Part shown: positions 38,260-47,819 of the stretch, in pieces | How positions within the stretch are numbered: position 1 is the stretch's first letter | Layout: each line of letters opens with the position of its first letter | Assembly (NCBI RefSeq): GCF_010669145.1 | Contig: NZ_CP048635.1 | Coordinates: 1,620,501-1,684,500, forward strand | Reading direction: 5' to 3' | DNA length: 64,000 nt | Source of the DNA: Rhizobium oryzihabitans | Lineage (GTDB): Bacteria; Pseudomonadota; Alphaproteobacteria; Rhizobiales; Rhizobiaceae | The notes under the pieces: model-generated | Seen by the model: only the letters and a program-made list of their open reading frames with translations | Database searches by the model: none | What the model was told of the DNA's origin: nothing | Made by a program: the position numbers and the translations under genes

Positions 38260-38547
38260 TCAGAGAAGAAAATGAGCAATGTCGTCCCAGGCTGGATTGA
38301 GACCTTCAATCAACTTGATCTTCCATGCCCGCGGCCAGTTTTTTATAGTCTTTTCTCGCGCAATTGCGTCCGTGACGAGATCGTATGTTTCGGACCACAC
38401 AAGCGTCTTAACGCCATAACGGGTTGTGAAGCCGGGCGTCAGGTTGTTCTGATGTTCATATAAACGGTGAGAAAGGTCGCTTGTTAGGCCAGTATAGAGC
38501 GTGCCGTTTCTTTTGGATGCAAGAATATAAACGTAACCTTCGCGCAT
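38260..38547 (-). CDS. GIY-YIG domain protein (UPF0213-like)
   Basis: Small single-domain GIY-YIG protein of about 95 aa. It starts MREGYVYILASKRNGTLYTG, carrying the family's VYIL and LYTG strands. It continues TSDLSHRLYEHQNN and TRYGVKTLVWSETY, with the catalytic Glu in DAIAREKTIKNW. Biological role is unknown for this group, though structure-selective nuclease activity is possible. Neither this ATG nor ATG 38571 has a clear ribosome site. Flanked by palindromic repeats on both sides, a common setting for such genes in Rhizobiaceae. Confidence 0.8.
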   Translation of the reverse strand: MREGYVYILASKRNGTLYTGLTSDLSHRLYEHQNNLTPGFTTRYGVKTLVWSETYDLVTDAIAREKTIKNWPRAWKIKLIEGLNPAWDDIAHFLL

Positions 38548-38597
38548 GAGAAAAGCATGCGCAAAGGTCATTGTTTTGGCAAGAGGTGAAATTATTT

Positions 38598-38711
38598 CCG
38601 TCATACCGGACTTGATCCGGTATCCAGCCGACGCGCGTCTGCGCGGCGAGAGGAGTTTTTCTGCCCAAGGACTTGGGCTGGCTGGATGCCGGATCAAGTC
38701 CGGCATGACGG
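38598..38711. repeat. Palindromic intergenic element between the GIY-YIG and terC genes
   Basis: Arms CCGTCATACCGGACTTGATC and the inverse GATCAAGTCCGGCATGACGG; inside are GCCGACGCGCGTCTGCGCGG and GCCCAAGGACTTGGGC. The IS-target position reads GGCATCCAGCCAGC, one base off the left guide. Confidence 0.8.
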
Positions 38712-38719
38712 AAGTGCGG

Positions 38720-39478
38720 TCAATGTGCCTCTTCAGCACTCGCCTTCTTCCGACGCCGCGCGTTGCGGGCGAGCATGTTGAGCAGTTCCACCAGCGCCGA
38801 AAACGCCATGGCGGCATAGACGTAGCCCTTGGGAACATGGAGGCCCATGCCTTCGGCGATCAGCGTCGTGCCGATCATCATCAGGAAGGCGAGCGCCAGC
38901 ATGACGATGGTGGGGTTGCGCTCGATGAAGTTGGCGAGCGGGGTTGCGGCCAGAAGCATGACCGCAACGGCGAAGACGACGGCGACGATCATGATCGGCA
39001 GATGCGGCGTCATGCCGACGGCGGTGATGATGCTGTCCACCGAGAAGACCAGGTCGAGCAGCAGGATCTGGCCGATGGCCGCGCCGAAATTCATCGCGAC
39101 GGGACCGCCCACCATGTCTTCCTTGTGATCTTCAGGATCGACATTGTGGTGGATTTCCTTGGTGGCCTTCCACATCAGGAAGAGACCGCCGGCGATCAGG
39201 ATCATGTCCTTCCAGGAGAAGGCATAGTCGAAGATTTCAAAGACCGGCGTGGTTAGCTGCACTATCCAGGCGACGGTGCCGAGAAGGCCGAGACGCATGA
39301 CAAGCGCAAGGCCGATACCGATCTTGCGGGCTTTTTCGCGCTGTTCGGGCGGCAGCTTGTTGGTGAGGATCGAGATGAAGATCAGGTTGTCGATGCCGAG
39401 CACGACCTCCATGACGATAAGCGTGACAAGCGCCACCCACGCAGCGGGGTCGGACAGGAGAGGGAGAACGGACTCCAT
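38720..39478 (-). CDS. TerC-family integral membrane protein
   Basis: 252-aa polytopic protein, seven or so helices. Family motifs are [20 protein letters not shown] near residue 25 and [17 protein letters not shown] near 140, where the acidic residues lie in the membrane. TerC/YkoY proteins are linked to metal-ion export during protein secretion, including manganese. ATG 39478 ([14 protein letters not shown]) is the family N-terminus. The 162 bp upstream contain no recognisable Mn riboswitch. Confidence 0.9.
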   Translation of the reverse strand: MESVLPLLSDPAAWVALVTLIVMEVVLGIDNLIFISILTNKLPPEQREKARKIGIGLALVMRLGLLGTVAWIVQLTTPVFEIFDYAFSWKDMILIAGGLFLMWKATKEIHHNVDPEDHKEDMVGGPVAMNFGAAIGQILLLDLVFSVDSIITAVGMTPHLPIMIVAVVFAVAVMLLAATPLANFIERNPTIVMLALAFLMMIGTTLIAEGMGLHVPKGYVYAAMAFSALVELLNMLARNARRRKKASAEEAH

Positions 39479-39640
39479 CAGGGAATATTTCCTTTCAGCA
39501 ACAAGGCCAGCCGAGAATTCGGTCAACGAGATTTATAGCGCAATACGCGAGAAACAAGGAGATGAAGTCTTTGCATGGCAAGATTTCATCGAAATTTCGC
39601 GTAAACCGCGTATTGGCGTTCCCGCCGTTGCTGAATGATC

Positions 39641-40327
39641 TCAGGCCTTGTCGGTTCCGTAGGCGGCCATGAACACCTTGATGGCGCTGGTAATCACCCG
39701 GTCCAGCTCCTCTTCGGGCACCGGACCGTCGATTTCTCCAAACAGCCGCAGCTTGAAGAAGGTGCCGGTGGAAAGCTCTATATATTGCCGGGCGGCCAGC
39801 TCGACGTCATCCACTTTCAGGTGGCCGAGCGCGACATGGTGCTCGATGAAATCCTGAAGCACGGTGCGGACATTGTTGGGTGCCGCGATGAAGAAACGCT
39901 GCGCCAGCTTCGGCATGCGGTCGATGACGCCGATGACCGAGCGCATGGCGGGGATCATCTCGGAACAGATCATCTTGTTGGCGAAAGCCTTGCCGAATTG
40001 CTTCAGCCCCTCGCGCACCTCTTCGGTGCCGGCCAGGATATTGCGCATGGAGGTGGCGAATTCCTGCCGGTGATGGTCGACGAGGGCGGCGAACAGATCT
40101 TCCTTATTGGAGAAATAGACATAGATCGTGCCCTTGGAAACGCCCGCTTCTCGGGTAATATCGTTCATGCTGGCCGCATCGAAGCCCTTGCGCTTGAACA
40201 CGCGCCAGGCACCCGCAAGTATCTGTTCGCGCTTTGCCGGGTCCTCGCCTGCCGCAAAACGCCCGGCGGGACTTCCGGGACAGCCCGTTTCCATGTCCGT
40301 TTCAATATCCATGTCTTCCCCTGCCAT
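39641..40327 (-). CDS. TetR-family repressor of the emrAB efflux genes
   Basis: 228-aa regulator. The HTH at about residues 33-75 is REQILAGAWRVFKRKGFDAA then SMNDITREAGVSKGTIYVYF. The C-terminal ligand domain matches TetR_C33-type proteins. AGGAGG lies eight bases before ATG 40327. It is divergent from emrA, with two GAACC-nn-GGTTC dyads in between, so local repression of both transcripts is likely. Confidence 0.9.
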   Translation of the reverse strand: MAGEDMDIETDMETGCPGSPAGRFAAGEDPAKREQILAGAWRVFKRKGFDAASMNDITREAGVSKGTIYVYFSNKEDLFAALVDHHRQEFATSMRNILAGTEEVREGLKQFGKAFANKMICSEMIPAMRSVIGVIDRMPKLAQRFFIAAPNNVRTVLQDFIEHHVALGHLKVDDVELAARQYIELSTGTFFKLRLFGEIDGPVPEEELDRVITSAIKVFMAAYGTDKA

Positions 40328-40376
40328 CGTTATCGCCTCCTAGCACGGCAATGGCGTAAAAAAAATTAACCAGACG

Positions 40377-40449
40377 TCGAACCAATCGGTTCGATAACAC
40401 TTGATATGTGTCAGGAAAGAGATTATGTCAATCGAACCGAACGGTTCAG
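40377..40449. promoter_or_regulatory. Two TetR operators flanking the emrA promoter
   Basis: Operator 1 is TCGAACCAATCGGTTCGA (40377-40394). Operator 2 is GAACCGAACGGTTC (40434-40447). Between them TTGATA (40401-40406), 17 bp and TATGTC (40424-40429) form the emrA promoter. Both dyads share GAACC/GGTTC half-sites, a good fit for a dimeric TetR regulator encoded alongside. Confidence 0.75.
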
Positions 40450-40487
40450 TTCGAAAAACTTTCTTCAATCTATCACGGTAAGCTCTC

Positions 40488-41702
40488 ATGTCGGCCCAGA
40501 AGAATAGCGCGGTTCGCGCCGTCAACGATGCGGAAGAGGCGGATGTTTCCGCCAAGGCCGAGACCTCTCCGGCAAAGCCGGTCGAGGCCCCGCCGCAGAC
40601 CCCAGCACAGACCACCGCCGCACCGAAGCAGAAGAAGCGTTCGAAGCTTCTGCCTGTCATCGCCATTGCCCTTCTCGCCGGTGCCGGCTGGTATGGTTAC
40701 AACTGGTGGGTCGACGGTCGCTTCATGGTCTCGACGGATGACGCTTATATAGAAGGTGACATTGCGGTCATTGCTCCCAAGGTTTCCGGTTATATCGCCA
40801 AGGTCAACGTGGTCGAAAACCAGGAAGTCAAGGCCGGCGATCCGCTGGTGACGCTGGACGACGGCGATTATCGCATCGCGCTTGAGCAGGCCGAAGCGCA
40901 GATCCGCACCGAGGAACTATCTCTGAAGCGCATTGATGCGCAGATCGTCGGCGGCGAAGCATCGCTTGAGCAGGCCGTTGCCCAGAAGGGCGCACTGGAT
41001 GCCGCCCTTCGCGGCGCGGAAATCACCCAGAAGCGCGCCAGCGAATTGCAGGCGAAGGATGTCGGCACGGTTGCCGCTTCCGATAGCGCCCAGGTTGCGC
41101 TCGATCAGGCCAAGGCGAATGTTGTCGCAGGCGAGGCGGCGATTTCTTCGGCAAAGGCCAATATCGAACTCCTGCGCGCCCAGCGCGAGGAGGCGGAAAG
41201 CACCGTCCGTTCGCTGCAGCTTTCCCGTGACAAGGCCGCCCGTGACCTGTCCTTCACGGTTCTGAAGGCGCCCTATGACGGCGTCATCGGTAATCTGGCG
41301 GTTCAGAACGGCGATCTGGTTTCGGTCGGCAAGCGTCTGGCATCGCTGGTGCCGATGAACGAGCTTTATATCGACGCCAATTTCAAGGAAACGCAGCTTG
41401 CGCGCGTGGTTCCGGGTTCGAAGGTTCGCGTGCATGTGGACGCCTTTGACGATGCGACCATTGAAGGCACGGTGCAGTCGATTTCGCCCGGCTCGGGTTC
41501 GGTCTTCTCCATGCTGCCGCCGGAAAATGCGACGGGCAACTTCACCAAGGTCATCCAGCGCGTGCCTGTTCGTATCGTCTTCTCCAAGGAAGACCTTGCC
41601 AAGCACAATCTGCGCGCGGGCCTGAGCGTCGTTGTCGATGTTGACACCCGTACGGCGCCTGAAGCCACCAAAACGGCGCAAGTTAACCCGGAAGCCAAGT
41701 AA
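40488..41702 (+). CDS. emrA: HlyD-family multidrug efflux periplasmic adaptor, EmrA type
   Basis: 404-aa membrane-fusion protein. A 45-residue cytosolic Pro/Ala-rich start is followed by one helix (LLPVIAIALLAGAGWYGY) and the biotinyl-lipoyl half STDDAYIEGDIAVIAPKVSG. A long coiled-coil hairpin covers about residues 125-255 (rich in Glu/Ala/Gln heptads), then YIDANFKETQLARVVPGSKV. It joins the inner-membrane pump EmrB to an outer-membrane channel not encoded here. Confidence 0.91.
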   Translation: MSAQKNSAVRAVNDAEEADVSAKAETSPAKPVEAPPQTPAQTTAAPKQKKRSKLLPVIAIALLAGAGWYGYNWWVDGRFMVSTDDAYIEGDIAVIAPKVSGYIAKVNVVENQEVKAGDPLVTLDDGDYRIALEQAEAQIRTEELSLKRIDAQIVGGEASLEQAVAQKGALDAALRGAEITQKRASELQAKDVGTVAASDSAQVALDQAKANVVAGEAAISSAKANIELLRAQREEAESTVRSLQLSRDKAARDLSFTVLKAPYDGVIGNLAVQNGDLVSVGKRLASLVPMNELYIDANFKETQLARVVPGSKVRVHVDAFDDATIEGTVQSISPGSGSVFSMLPPENATGNFTKVIQRVPVRIVFSKEDLAKHNLRAGLSVVVDVDTRTAPEATKTAQVNPEAK

Positions 41703-41736
41703 GGCGCATCGCTGATGCGTCGTTGAGGGCAAGATC

Positions 41737-43320
41737 ATGGCGGCTACGGTTGTCGGTACGGGCGGGGCGTCCATCCCCGCCGATCCCCCGATGGACAGGC
41801 GCAGGCTCATCGCGTTTTTCGCGATGGTCTTCGGCATGTTCATGTCCATTCTCGATATTCAGATCGTCTCCGCCTCTCTGGCGGAAATCCAGGCCGGTCT
41901 CGGCGCGGGGTCGGACGAGATCGCCTGGGTGCAGACCTCCTATCTGATCGCCGAAGTCATCATGATCCCGCTGTCGGGCACGCTGGCGCGCATCCTGTCC
42001 ACGCGTGTGCTCTTTGCCACCTGCGCGGCGGGCTTCACCATTTCGAGCGCGCTCTGCGCCACGGCCACCAATATCGACCAGATGATCGTCTATCGCGCGA
42101 TCCAGGGCTTTATCGGCGGCGGCATGATCCCCTCCGTGTTCGCCGCCGCCTTCACGATCTTCCCGCCTTCGAAGCGCTCGGTCGTCTCGCCGATCATCGG
42201 TCTCGTCGCCACGCTTGCGCCCACCATCGGCCCAACGGTCGGCGGTTATCTTTCCAATGCCTTTTCCTGGCACTGGCTGTTCCTCGTCAACATCATCCCC
42301 GGCATCATCGTCACCATCCTGACCTGGAGCCTGATCGATTTCGACAAGCCGGAAAAGTCGCTCTGGAAGAAGTTCGACTGGTGGGGGCTGATCTCCATGG
42401 CGGTCTTCCTCGGCTCGCTGGAATATGTGCTGGAAGAGGGCAATAACAAGGACTGGTTCAACGACGAGCATATCGTGCTTGGATCGGTGGCCATGGTCAT
42501 CGGTGCCGTAGTGTTCTTCTGGCGCGCCTTCAAGGTGGAATTCCCTGTCGTCGATATCCGCGCCTTCGCCGACCGAAACTTCTCCATCGGCTCGCTGTTT
42601 TCCTTCGTCATGGGCATCGGGCTTTACGGGCTGACCTATCTTTACCCGCTCTATCTTGGCCGGGTGAGAGGGTATGACGCGCTGATGATCGGCGAGACCA
42701 TGTTCGTGTCAGGCCTTGCCATGTTCTTCACCGCGCCGATCGCCGGCAAGGTCTCCACCAAGCTCGATCCGCGGGTGATGATGGCGATCGGCTTCATCAG
42801 CTTCGGCTGCGGCACATGGATCATGACCTATGTGACCACCGACTGGGATTTCTATGAACTTCTGATCCCGCAGATCCTGCGCGGCTTCGGGCTGATGATG
42901 TGCATGGTGCCGATCAACAACATCGCGCTTGGCACCTTGCCGCCCGCCCGCATCCGCAATGCATCCGGCCTGTTCAACCTCACCCGCAACCTCGGCGGCG
43001 CGGTCGGACTTGCCGTCATCAACACCATGCTGTCGCAGCGCACCGACGATCATTATGTGCGGCTGGCTGAACATGTCAGCTATTCCAACCCGCAGGCGCT
43101 GGAATGGCTGAACAATGTCGGCGCCAACTATGATTCCTACGGGCTGGACGGCGCCTCCGTCGCGATCAAGAAACTGGTCGGCATGGTGTCGCAGCAGGCA
43201 TGGATATTGGCCTTCGCGGATGTGTTCTTTGCGCTGACGCTTTTGTTCGGCAGCCTGATCTTCATGACGATCCTGATCCAGAAACCCAAGGCAGCGCCGC
43301 CGCCAGACGCGGCGCACTAA
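41737..43320 (+). CDS. emrB: MFS multidrug exporter, DHA2 family, EmrB type
   Basis: 527-aa proton-driven drug exporter with 14 predicted helices. Motif A-like and family segments include SILDIQIVSASLAEIQAGLG, AWVQTSYLIAEVIMIPLSGT and GPTVGGYLSNAFSWHWLFLV. GAGGGCAAG precedes ATG. It follows emrA by 34 bp and ends at a strong terminator. Substrates are likely hydrophobic compounds or plant phenolics, by family. Confidence 0.92.
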   Translation: MAATVVGTGGASIPADPPMDRRRLIAFFAMVFGMFMSILDIQIVSASLAEIQAGLGAGSDEIAWVQTSYLIAEVIMIPLSGTLARILSTRVLFATCAAGFTISSALCATATNIDQMIVYRAIQGFIGGGMIPSVFAAAFTIFPPSKRSVVSPIIGLVATLAPTIGPTVGGYLSNAFSWHWLFLVNIIPGIIVTILTWSLIDFDKPEKSLWKKFDWWGLISMAVFLGSLEYVLEEGNNKDWFNDEHIVLGSVAMVIGAVVFFWRAFKVEFPVVDIRAFADRNFSIGSLFSFVMGIGLYGLTYLYPLYLGRVRGYDALMIGETMFVSGLAMFFTAPIAGKVSTKLDPRVMMAIGFISFGCGTWIMTYVTTDWDFYELLIPQILRGFGLMMCMVPINNIALGTLPPARIRNASGLFNLTRNLGGAVGLAVINTMLSQRTDDHYVRLAEHVSYSNPQALEWLNNVGANYDSYGLDGASVAIKKLVGMVSQQAWILAFADVFFALTLLFGSLIFMTILIQKPKAAPPPDAAH

Positions 43321-43350
43321 CAAGAATCCCCTCCCATCCACCGCAGAGCT

Positions 43351-43380
43351 GGGGCCGTCGGAAATGACGGCCCCTTTTTT
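43351..43380 (+). terminator. Rho-independent terminator of emrAB
   Basis: Perfect 9-bp stem GGGGCCGTC/GACGGCCCC with loop GGAAAT and six T. It closes the emrAB operon 30 bp after the emrB stop. Confidence 0.93.
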
Positions 43381-43412
43381 GTTTTGAATATGGAGCGAGC
43401 GGTTGCCGCTTG

Positions 43413-43536
43413 TTTCTTCTCCCCGCCGGGGAGAAGTCCGCGGCAGCGGGATGAGGGGGCAAGGGCAGAGATATTCGGAGAGCTTGCCCCCTCATCCGAC
43501 CCTTCGGGCCACCTTCTCCCCGGCGGGGAGAAGAAA
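43413..43536. repeat. RIME-like palindromic intergenic mosaic element, second copy
   Basis: Same organisation as 6231-6353: TTTCTTCTCCCCGCCGGGGA at one end and its inverse at the other, with GCAGCGGGATGAGGG and CCCTCATCCGACCCTTCGGG inside. It lies between the emrB terminator and the lacI-type gene. Confidence 0.75.
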
Positions 43537-43596
43537 CCAGTCGCAATGTCGTCACAGGAACCACGCCCAATTCATGGTCCCGGCTTTCGGCAAAAT

Positions 43597-43614
43597 ATGA
43601 GGTACGTACATCAT
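43597..43614. promoter_or_regulatory. Candidate LacI-type operator upstream of the xylose regulator
   Basis: ATGAGGTACGTACATCAT is an 18-bp palindrome with a single mismatched pair and central CG, the classical geometry for LacI-family operators. It lies 55 bp before the regulator start, so autoregulation and control of xylB downstream are plausible. Confidence 0.55.
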
Positions 43615-43668
43615 TTTTCGGTTTACCTCGCCCTCAAAGCTGGATATTCAAAGGCGAGGGGAGGAACC

Positions 43669-44691
43669 ATGAAGCCGACAGTTCACGACATCGCCGAGAG
43701 GGCGGGCGTCAGCCTCGCCACCATAGACCGGGTGCTGAACATGCGCCCCGGCGTGCATGCGGCGACCCGCGCGCGGGTGGAGGCGGCGATTGCCGAGCTT
43801 GGTTATGTGCGCGATATCGCCGCCGCCAATCTGGCCAAGGGGCGCAACTATTCGCTGGTCTTCATCCTGCCCGGCAACGACAATTCCTTCATGGCGACGC
43901 TGCGGGCCGAGGTACGGGCCGCAGCCAGCCGCGCCCATCTGGAACGCACGGCAATCCGCATCATCGAGGTGCCGCCCTTCAACGCCGCGGCGCTGACCGA
44001 AGCGCTGGAGGTTGCGCGACGGGAAAAACCGTCGGGCGTCGCTTTCGTCGCCACCGATTCAGAAGATGTGGCCGAAGCGGCAGACCGGCTGGCGGATGAC
44101 GGCATCGCCAGCGTCACGCTGGTTTCCGATCTGTCCGGCTCGCGGCGCGACCATTATGCCGGCGTTGATAATGTCGCGGCGGGGCGCACGGCGGCGAGCC
44201 TGATGGGGCGGTTCCTCTCCGGGCGCGGCGGCGATATCGCCGTTGTTGCCGGCTCAATGCTGGTGCGTGACCATCGTGAGCGTCTGGAAGGTTTTCGCAC
44301 CGTCATCGAGTCGGAATTTCCGCAATTGCGGCTTCTGCCGGTGCTGGAGGGTAAGGATGACCCTGCGGCGGTGGAGGCGCTGGTTGCCGGTGCGCTGGGC
44401 AACAACGCTCTGTCCGGCATCTACAGTCTCGGCGCCGGCAATCGCGGCCTTATCCGGGCGCTCAGAGCCGCGGGTGGCGAGAGGCCGCTTTCCGTCATCG
44501 CCCATGAACTGACGGAAAACACCGCCAATGCACTGCGGGAGGGGGTGCTCGACGCTGTGCTCAACCAGGATGCCGGCCATGAGGTGCGCAGCGCCATCCG
44601 CGTGTTGAAGGCGCGCGCCGATGGCCAGTCCGTCATCGCGGCGCAGGAACGTATCCGTATCGACATATTCCTCAGGGACAATCTGCCCTGA
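43669..44691 (+). CDS. LacI-family transcriptional regulator of xylose genes
   Basis: 340-aa regulator. The N-terminal HTH and hinge are VHDIAERAGVSLATIDRVLN and ARVEAAIAELGYVRD. The periplasmic-binding-protein-like effector domain starts YSLVFILPGNDNSFMATLRA. AGGGGAGG gives an excellent ribosome site for ATG 43669; the in-frame extension upstream is repeat-derived. It is placed directly before xylB and xylA, so xylose or xylulose is the expected inducer. Confidence 0.88.
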   Translation: MKPTVHDIAERAGVSLATIDRVLNMRPGVHAATRARVEAAIAELGYVRDIAAANLAKGRNYSLVFILPGNDNSFMATLRAEVRAAASRAHLERTAIRIIEVPPFNAAALTEALEVARREKPSGVAFVATDSEDVAEAADRLADDGIASVTLVSDLSGSRRDHYAGVDNVAAGRTAASLMGRFLSGRGGDIAVVAGSMLVRDHRERLEGFRTVIESEFPQLRLLPVLEGKDDPAAVEALVAGALGNNALSGIYSLGAGNRGLIRALRAAGGERPLSVIAHELTENTANALREGVLDAVLNQDAGHEVRSAIRVLKARADGQSVIAAQERIRIDIFLRDNLP

Positions 44692-44739
44692 GAAAACCGC
44701 ATGAACTTTGGCGCATGGAGCGCCGGAATGGAGAAATAC

Positions 44740-46194
44740 ATGTATCTCGGTCTCGATCTTGGAACATCCGGCATCAAAGCCCTGCTGATGGACGGCGATC
44801 AGAAGATCATCGGCTCGGCCAACGGCTCGCTGGATGTTTCGCGCCCGCATCACGGCTGGTCGGAACAGAACCCGGCCGACTGGATCGCTGCCGCCCAGAC
44901 CGCGGTCGCCGGGCTGAAGCAGAAGTTCCCAAAGGAGCTGGCCGCCGTCAGGGGCATCGGCCTTTCCGGCCAGATGCATGGCGCGACGCTCATCGATGCG
45001 GCCGGCAAGGTGCTGCGTCCCTGCATTCTGTGGAACGATACGCGTTCTTACGCCGAGGCTGCCGAACTCGACGCCGATCCGCGTTTCCGCAAGATCACCG
45101 GTAATATCGTCTTCCCCGGCTTCACCGCGCCGAAGCTTGCCTGGGTGGCGAAGAACGAACCTGAAATCTTCGCGAAAGTGGCCAAGGTGCTGTTGCCGAA
45201 GGATTATCTGCGGCTGTGGCTGACCGGCGAATATATCTCCGAAATGTCCGACTCCGCCGGCACCTCCTGGCTTGACACCGGCGCGCGCAAGTGGTCTGCC
45301 GAGCTTCTCTCCGCCACCGGGCTGGATGAAAAACACATGCCGTCGCTGGTGGAAGGCACCGATGAAGCGGGTGTGCTGCGGTCCGAACTCGCCTCCGAAT
45401 GGGGTATTTCTGGCCGGGTCGTGGTTGCCGGCGGTGCCGGCGACAATGCGGCTTCCGCCTGCGGCATGGGCACGGTGAAGGAAGGCCACGCCTTCGTGTC
45501 GCTTGGCACCTCCGGTGTGCTGTTTGCCGCCAACGCCTCCTATCTGCCGAAGCCCGAAAGCGCCGTTCACGCCTTCTGCCATGCGCTGCCCAACACCTGG
45601 CACCAGATGGGCGTCATTCTGTCCGCCACCGATGCGCTCAACTGGTATTCGCGCCTCACCGGCAAGTCCGCAGCCGACCTGACAGGCGAACTGGGCGACG
45701 AACTTCTGGCCCCGACCGGCGTGACCTTCGCGCCCTATCTTTCGGGCGAACGCACGCCGCATAATGACGCCGCCATTCGTGGTTCCTTCATAGGCCTTTC
45801 CCATGAAAGCGACCGCAAGGCGCTGACGCAGGCGGTGCTGGAAGGGGTTACCTTCGCCATCCGCGACAATCTGGAAGCGCTGAAATCGGCCGGCACCTCC
45901 ATTTCCCGCGTCACCGCCATCGGCGGCGGCTCACGCTCGGCCTATTGGCTGGCCTCGATCGCCACATCGCTCGGTGTGCCCGTGGATATTCCGGCGGAAG
46001 GTGATTTCGGCGCGGCTTTCGGCGCAGCTCGTCTCGGCCTCATCGCCGCAACCGGTGCCGATCCAGTCGCGGTCTGCACCCAGCCGCAGACGGCGCGGAC
46101 GATTGAGCCGGTGGCGGCGCTTGGTGATGCCTATGAGGAGGCTTACCGGCGGTATCATGCGCTTTACCCGGCTATTCGGTCGCTCTCGCATTGA
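44740..46194 (+). CDS. xylB: Xylulokinase
   Basis: 484-aa FGGY kinase converting D-xylulose to xylulose-5-phosphate. MYLGLDLGTSGIKALLMDGD is the family N-terminus, IGLSGQMHGATLID the substrate loop, and AIGGGSRSAYWLASIATSLG the ATP-binding region. GGAG lies six bases before ATG 44740; ATG 44728 and 44701 upstream are possible but less typical. A palindromic repeat separates it from xylA. Confidence 0.93.
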   Translation: MYLGLDLGTSGIKALLMDGDQKIIGSANGSLDVSRPHHGWSEQNPADWIAAAQTAVAGLKQKFPKELAAVRGIGLSGQMHGATLIDAAGKVLRPCILWNDTRSYAEAAELDADPRFRKITGNIVFPGFTAPKLAWVAKNEPEIFAKVAKVLLPKDYLRLWLTGEYISEMSDSAGTSWLDTGARKWSAELLSATGLDEKHMPSLVEGTDEAGVLRSELASEWGISGRVVVAGGAGDNAASACGMGTVKEGHAFVSLGTSGVLFAANASYLPKPESAVHAFCHALPNTWHQMGVILSATDALNWYSRLTGKSAADLTGELGDELLAPTGVTFAPYLSGERTPHNDAAIRGSFIGLSHESDRKALTQAVLEGVTFAIRDNLEALKSAGTSISRVTAIGGGSRSAYWLASIATSLGVPVDIPAEGDFGAAFGAARLGLIAATGADPVAVCTQPQTARTIEPVAALGDAYEEAYRRYHALYPAIRSLSH

Positions 46195-46211
46195 GACGCG
46201 GAGTGTGCGGT

Positions 46212-46367
46212 TTACCCCCCTCTGCCCTGCCGGGCATCTCCCCCACAAGGGGGAGATCAGCAAGATGCTACCTCTCGCTCCATCCGCAGCATCGCGTGAG
46301 TACGGGACGCGGCGGCGAGTCGATCTCCCCCTTGTGGGGGAGATGTCCGGCAGGACAGAGGGGGTAA
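46212..46367. repeat. Palindromic mosaic element between xylB and xylA
   Basis: Inverted ends CCCTCTGCCCTGCCGGGCAT plus CTCCCCCACAAGGGGGAG and the partner CTCCCCCTTGTGGGGGAG plus ATGTCCGGCAGGACAGAGGG. A second member with the same ends lies at 61801-61955. Each end folds on itself and the two ends can pair, so the transcript between xylB and xylA would contain a strong structure. Confidence 0.8.
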
Positions 46368-46427
46368 GCCACGCGCAACGGCCTTGAAATTTTCGAACAC
46401 CATCCAAACCCACCAAGGAGGATCACC

Positions 46428-47738
46428 ATGAGCACAGGTTTTTTCGGCGATATCGGCAAGATCAAATATGAAGGCCCCGACAGCACCAACCCACTCGCCT
46501 TCCGCCATTACAATCCCGATGAGATTGTCGCCGGCAAGCGCATGGAGGATCATCTGCGTTTCGCGGTGGCCTATTGGCACACCTTCACCTGGCCGGGCGG
46601 CGATCCCTTTGGCGGGCAGACGTTTCAGCGTCCGTGGTTCGAAGACACCATGCAGGCCGCCAAGCTGAAGGCCGATGTCGCCTTCGAATTTTTCTCGCTG
46701 CTCGGTTCGCCGTTTTATTGCTTCCACGATGCGGATGTGCGCCCGGAAGGCAAAAACTTCGCTGAAAACACGAAGAACCTTAGCGAGATCGTTGATTATT
46801 TTGCTGAAAAACAGGCTCAGACCGGCGTGAAGCTTCTCTGGGGAACGGCGAACCTCTTCTCCAACCGCCGCTTCATGTCGGGCGCGGCCACCAATCCGGA
46901 CCCGGATGTCTTCGCTTTTTCCGCCGCCACGGTGAAAACCTGCCTCGACGCTACCAAGAAGCTTGGCGGCGCGAACTATGTTCTGTGGGGCGGCCGTGAG
47001 GGTTACGAAACCCTGCTCAACACCGATCTTTCCCGCGAGCTGGACCAGATGGGCCGTTTCCTCAATCTGGTGGTGGAATATAAATACAAGATCGGTTTCG
47101 AAGGCACGATCCTGATCGAGCCGAAGCCGCAGGAGCCGACCAAGCACCAGTATGACTATGACGTCGCCACCGTTTATGCCTTCCTGCAGAAGAACGGTCT
47201 GGAAAAGGAAGTGAAGGTCAATATCGAGCAGGGCCACGCCATCCTCGCCGGCCACTCCTTCGAGCATGAACTGGCTCTCGCCAATGCCTTCGGCATTTTC
47301 GGCTCCATCGACATGAACCGCAACGATTACCAGTCCGGCTGGGATACCGACCAGTTCCCCAACAATGTGCCGGAAATGGCGCTTGCCTATTACCACGTGC
47401 TGGCCGGTGGCGGCTTCAAGAATGGCGGCACCAATTTCGACGCCAAGCTGCGCCGCCAGTCGCTCGATCCGCAGGATTTGGTGATCGGCCATATCGGCGG
47501 CATGGATTGCTGCGCCCGTGGCCTGAAGGCGGCGGCGAAGATGATCGAGGACGGCGCGCTGTCCAAGCCGCTTGCGGAACGTTACGCCGGGTGGGATTCG
47601 GCTGAAGCCCAGAAAATGCTGCGCGGCGAGCTGAAGCTCGACGAGATCGCGGCACTGGTGGAGCGCGAGGATATCAATCCCGAGCCGAAATCCGGTCGTC
47701 AGGAATATCTGGAGAACGTGGTCAACCGTTACGTTTGA
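46428..47738 (+). CDS. xylA: Xylose isomerase
   Basis: 436-aa class II xylose isomerase, D-xylose to D-xylulose. Catalytic His lies in [13 protein letters not shown]. The metal-binding and substrate region includes [59 protein letters not shown] and [24 protein letters not shown] precedes ATG. With XylB it feeds xylose into the pentose-phosphate pathway, where tal also acts. No xylose ABC transporter is visible downstream. Confidence 0.95.
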   Translation: MSTGFFGDIGKIKYEGPDSTNPLAFRHYNPDEIVAGKRMEDHLRFAVAYWHTFTWPGGDPFGGQTFQRPWFEDTMQAAKLKADVAFEFFSLLGSPFYCFHDADVRPEGKNFAENTKNLSEIVDYFAEKQAQTGVKLLWGTANLFSNRRFMSGAATNPDPDVFAFSAATVKTCLDATKKLGGANYVLWGGREGYETLLNTDLSRELDQMGRFLNLVVEYKYKIGFEGTILIEPKPQEPTKHQYDYDVATVYAFLQKNGLEKEVKVNIEQGHAILAGHSFEHELALANAFGIFGSIDMNRNDYQSGWDTDQFPNNVPEMALAYYHVLAGGGFKNGGTNFDAKLRRQSLDPQDLVIGHIGGMDCCARGLKAAAKMIEDGALSKPLAERYAGWDSAEAQKMLRGELKLDEIAALVEREDINPEPKSGRQEYLENVVNRYV

Positions 47739-47762
47739 CCGGATCCTTGTTTCCAAAAAAGA

Positions 47763-47786
47763 AGGCGGGGAACATCTCCCGCTTTC
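47763..47786 (+). terminator. Weak hairpin terminator after xylA
   Basis: GCGGG (47765-47769) pairs with CCCGC (47778-47782), followed by TTTCG. The short stem and broken T-run make this a modest candidate; the large inverted repeat just downstream may do the real work. Confidence 0.35.
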
Positions 47787-47819
47787 GTCGTTTCGGTTTG
47801 GTTATTCTGTCGCAACATA

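Noticed and set aside
39479..39640. yybP-ykoY manganese riboswitch upstream of the TerC gene
   Set aside because: The conserved GGGGAGUA and GCC-type internal loop sequences are not visible.
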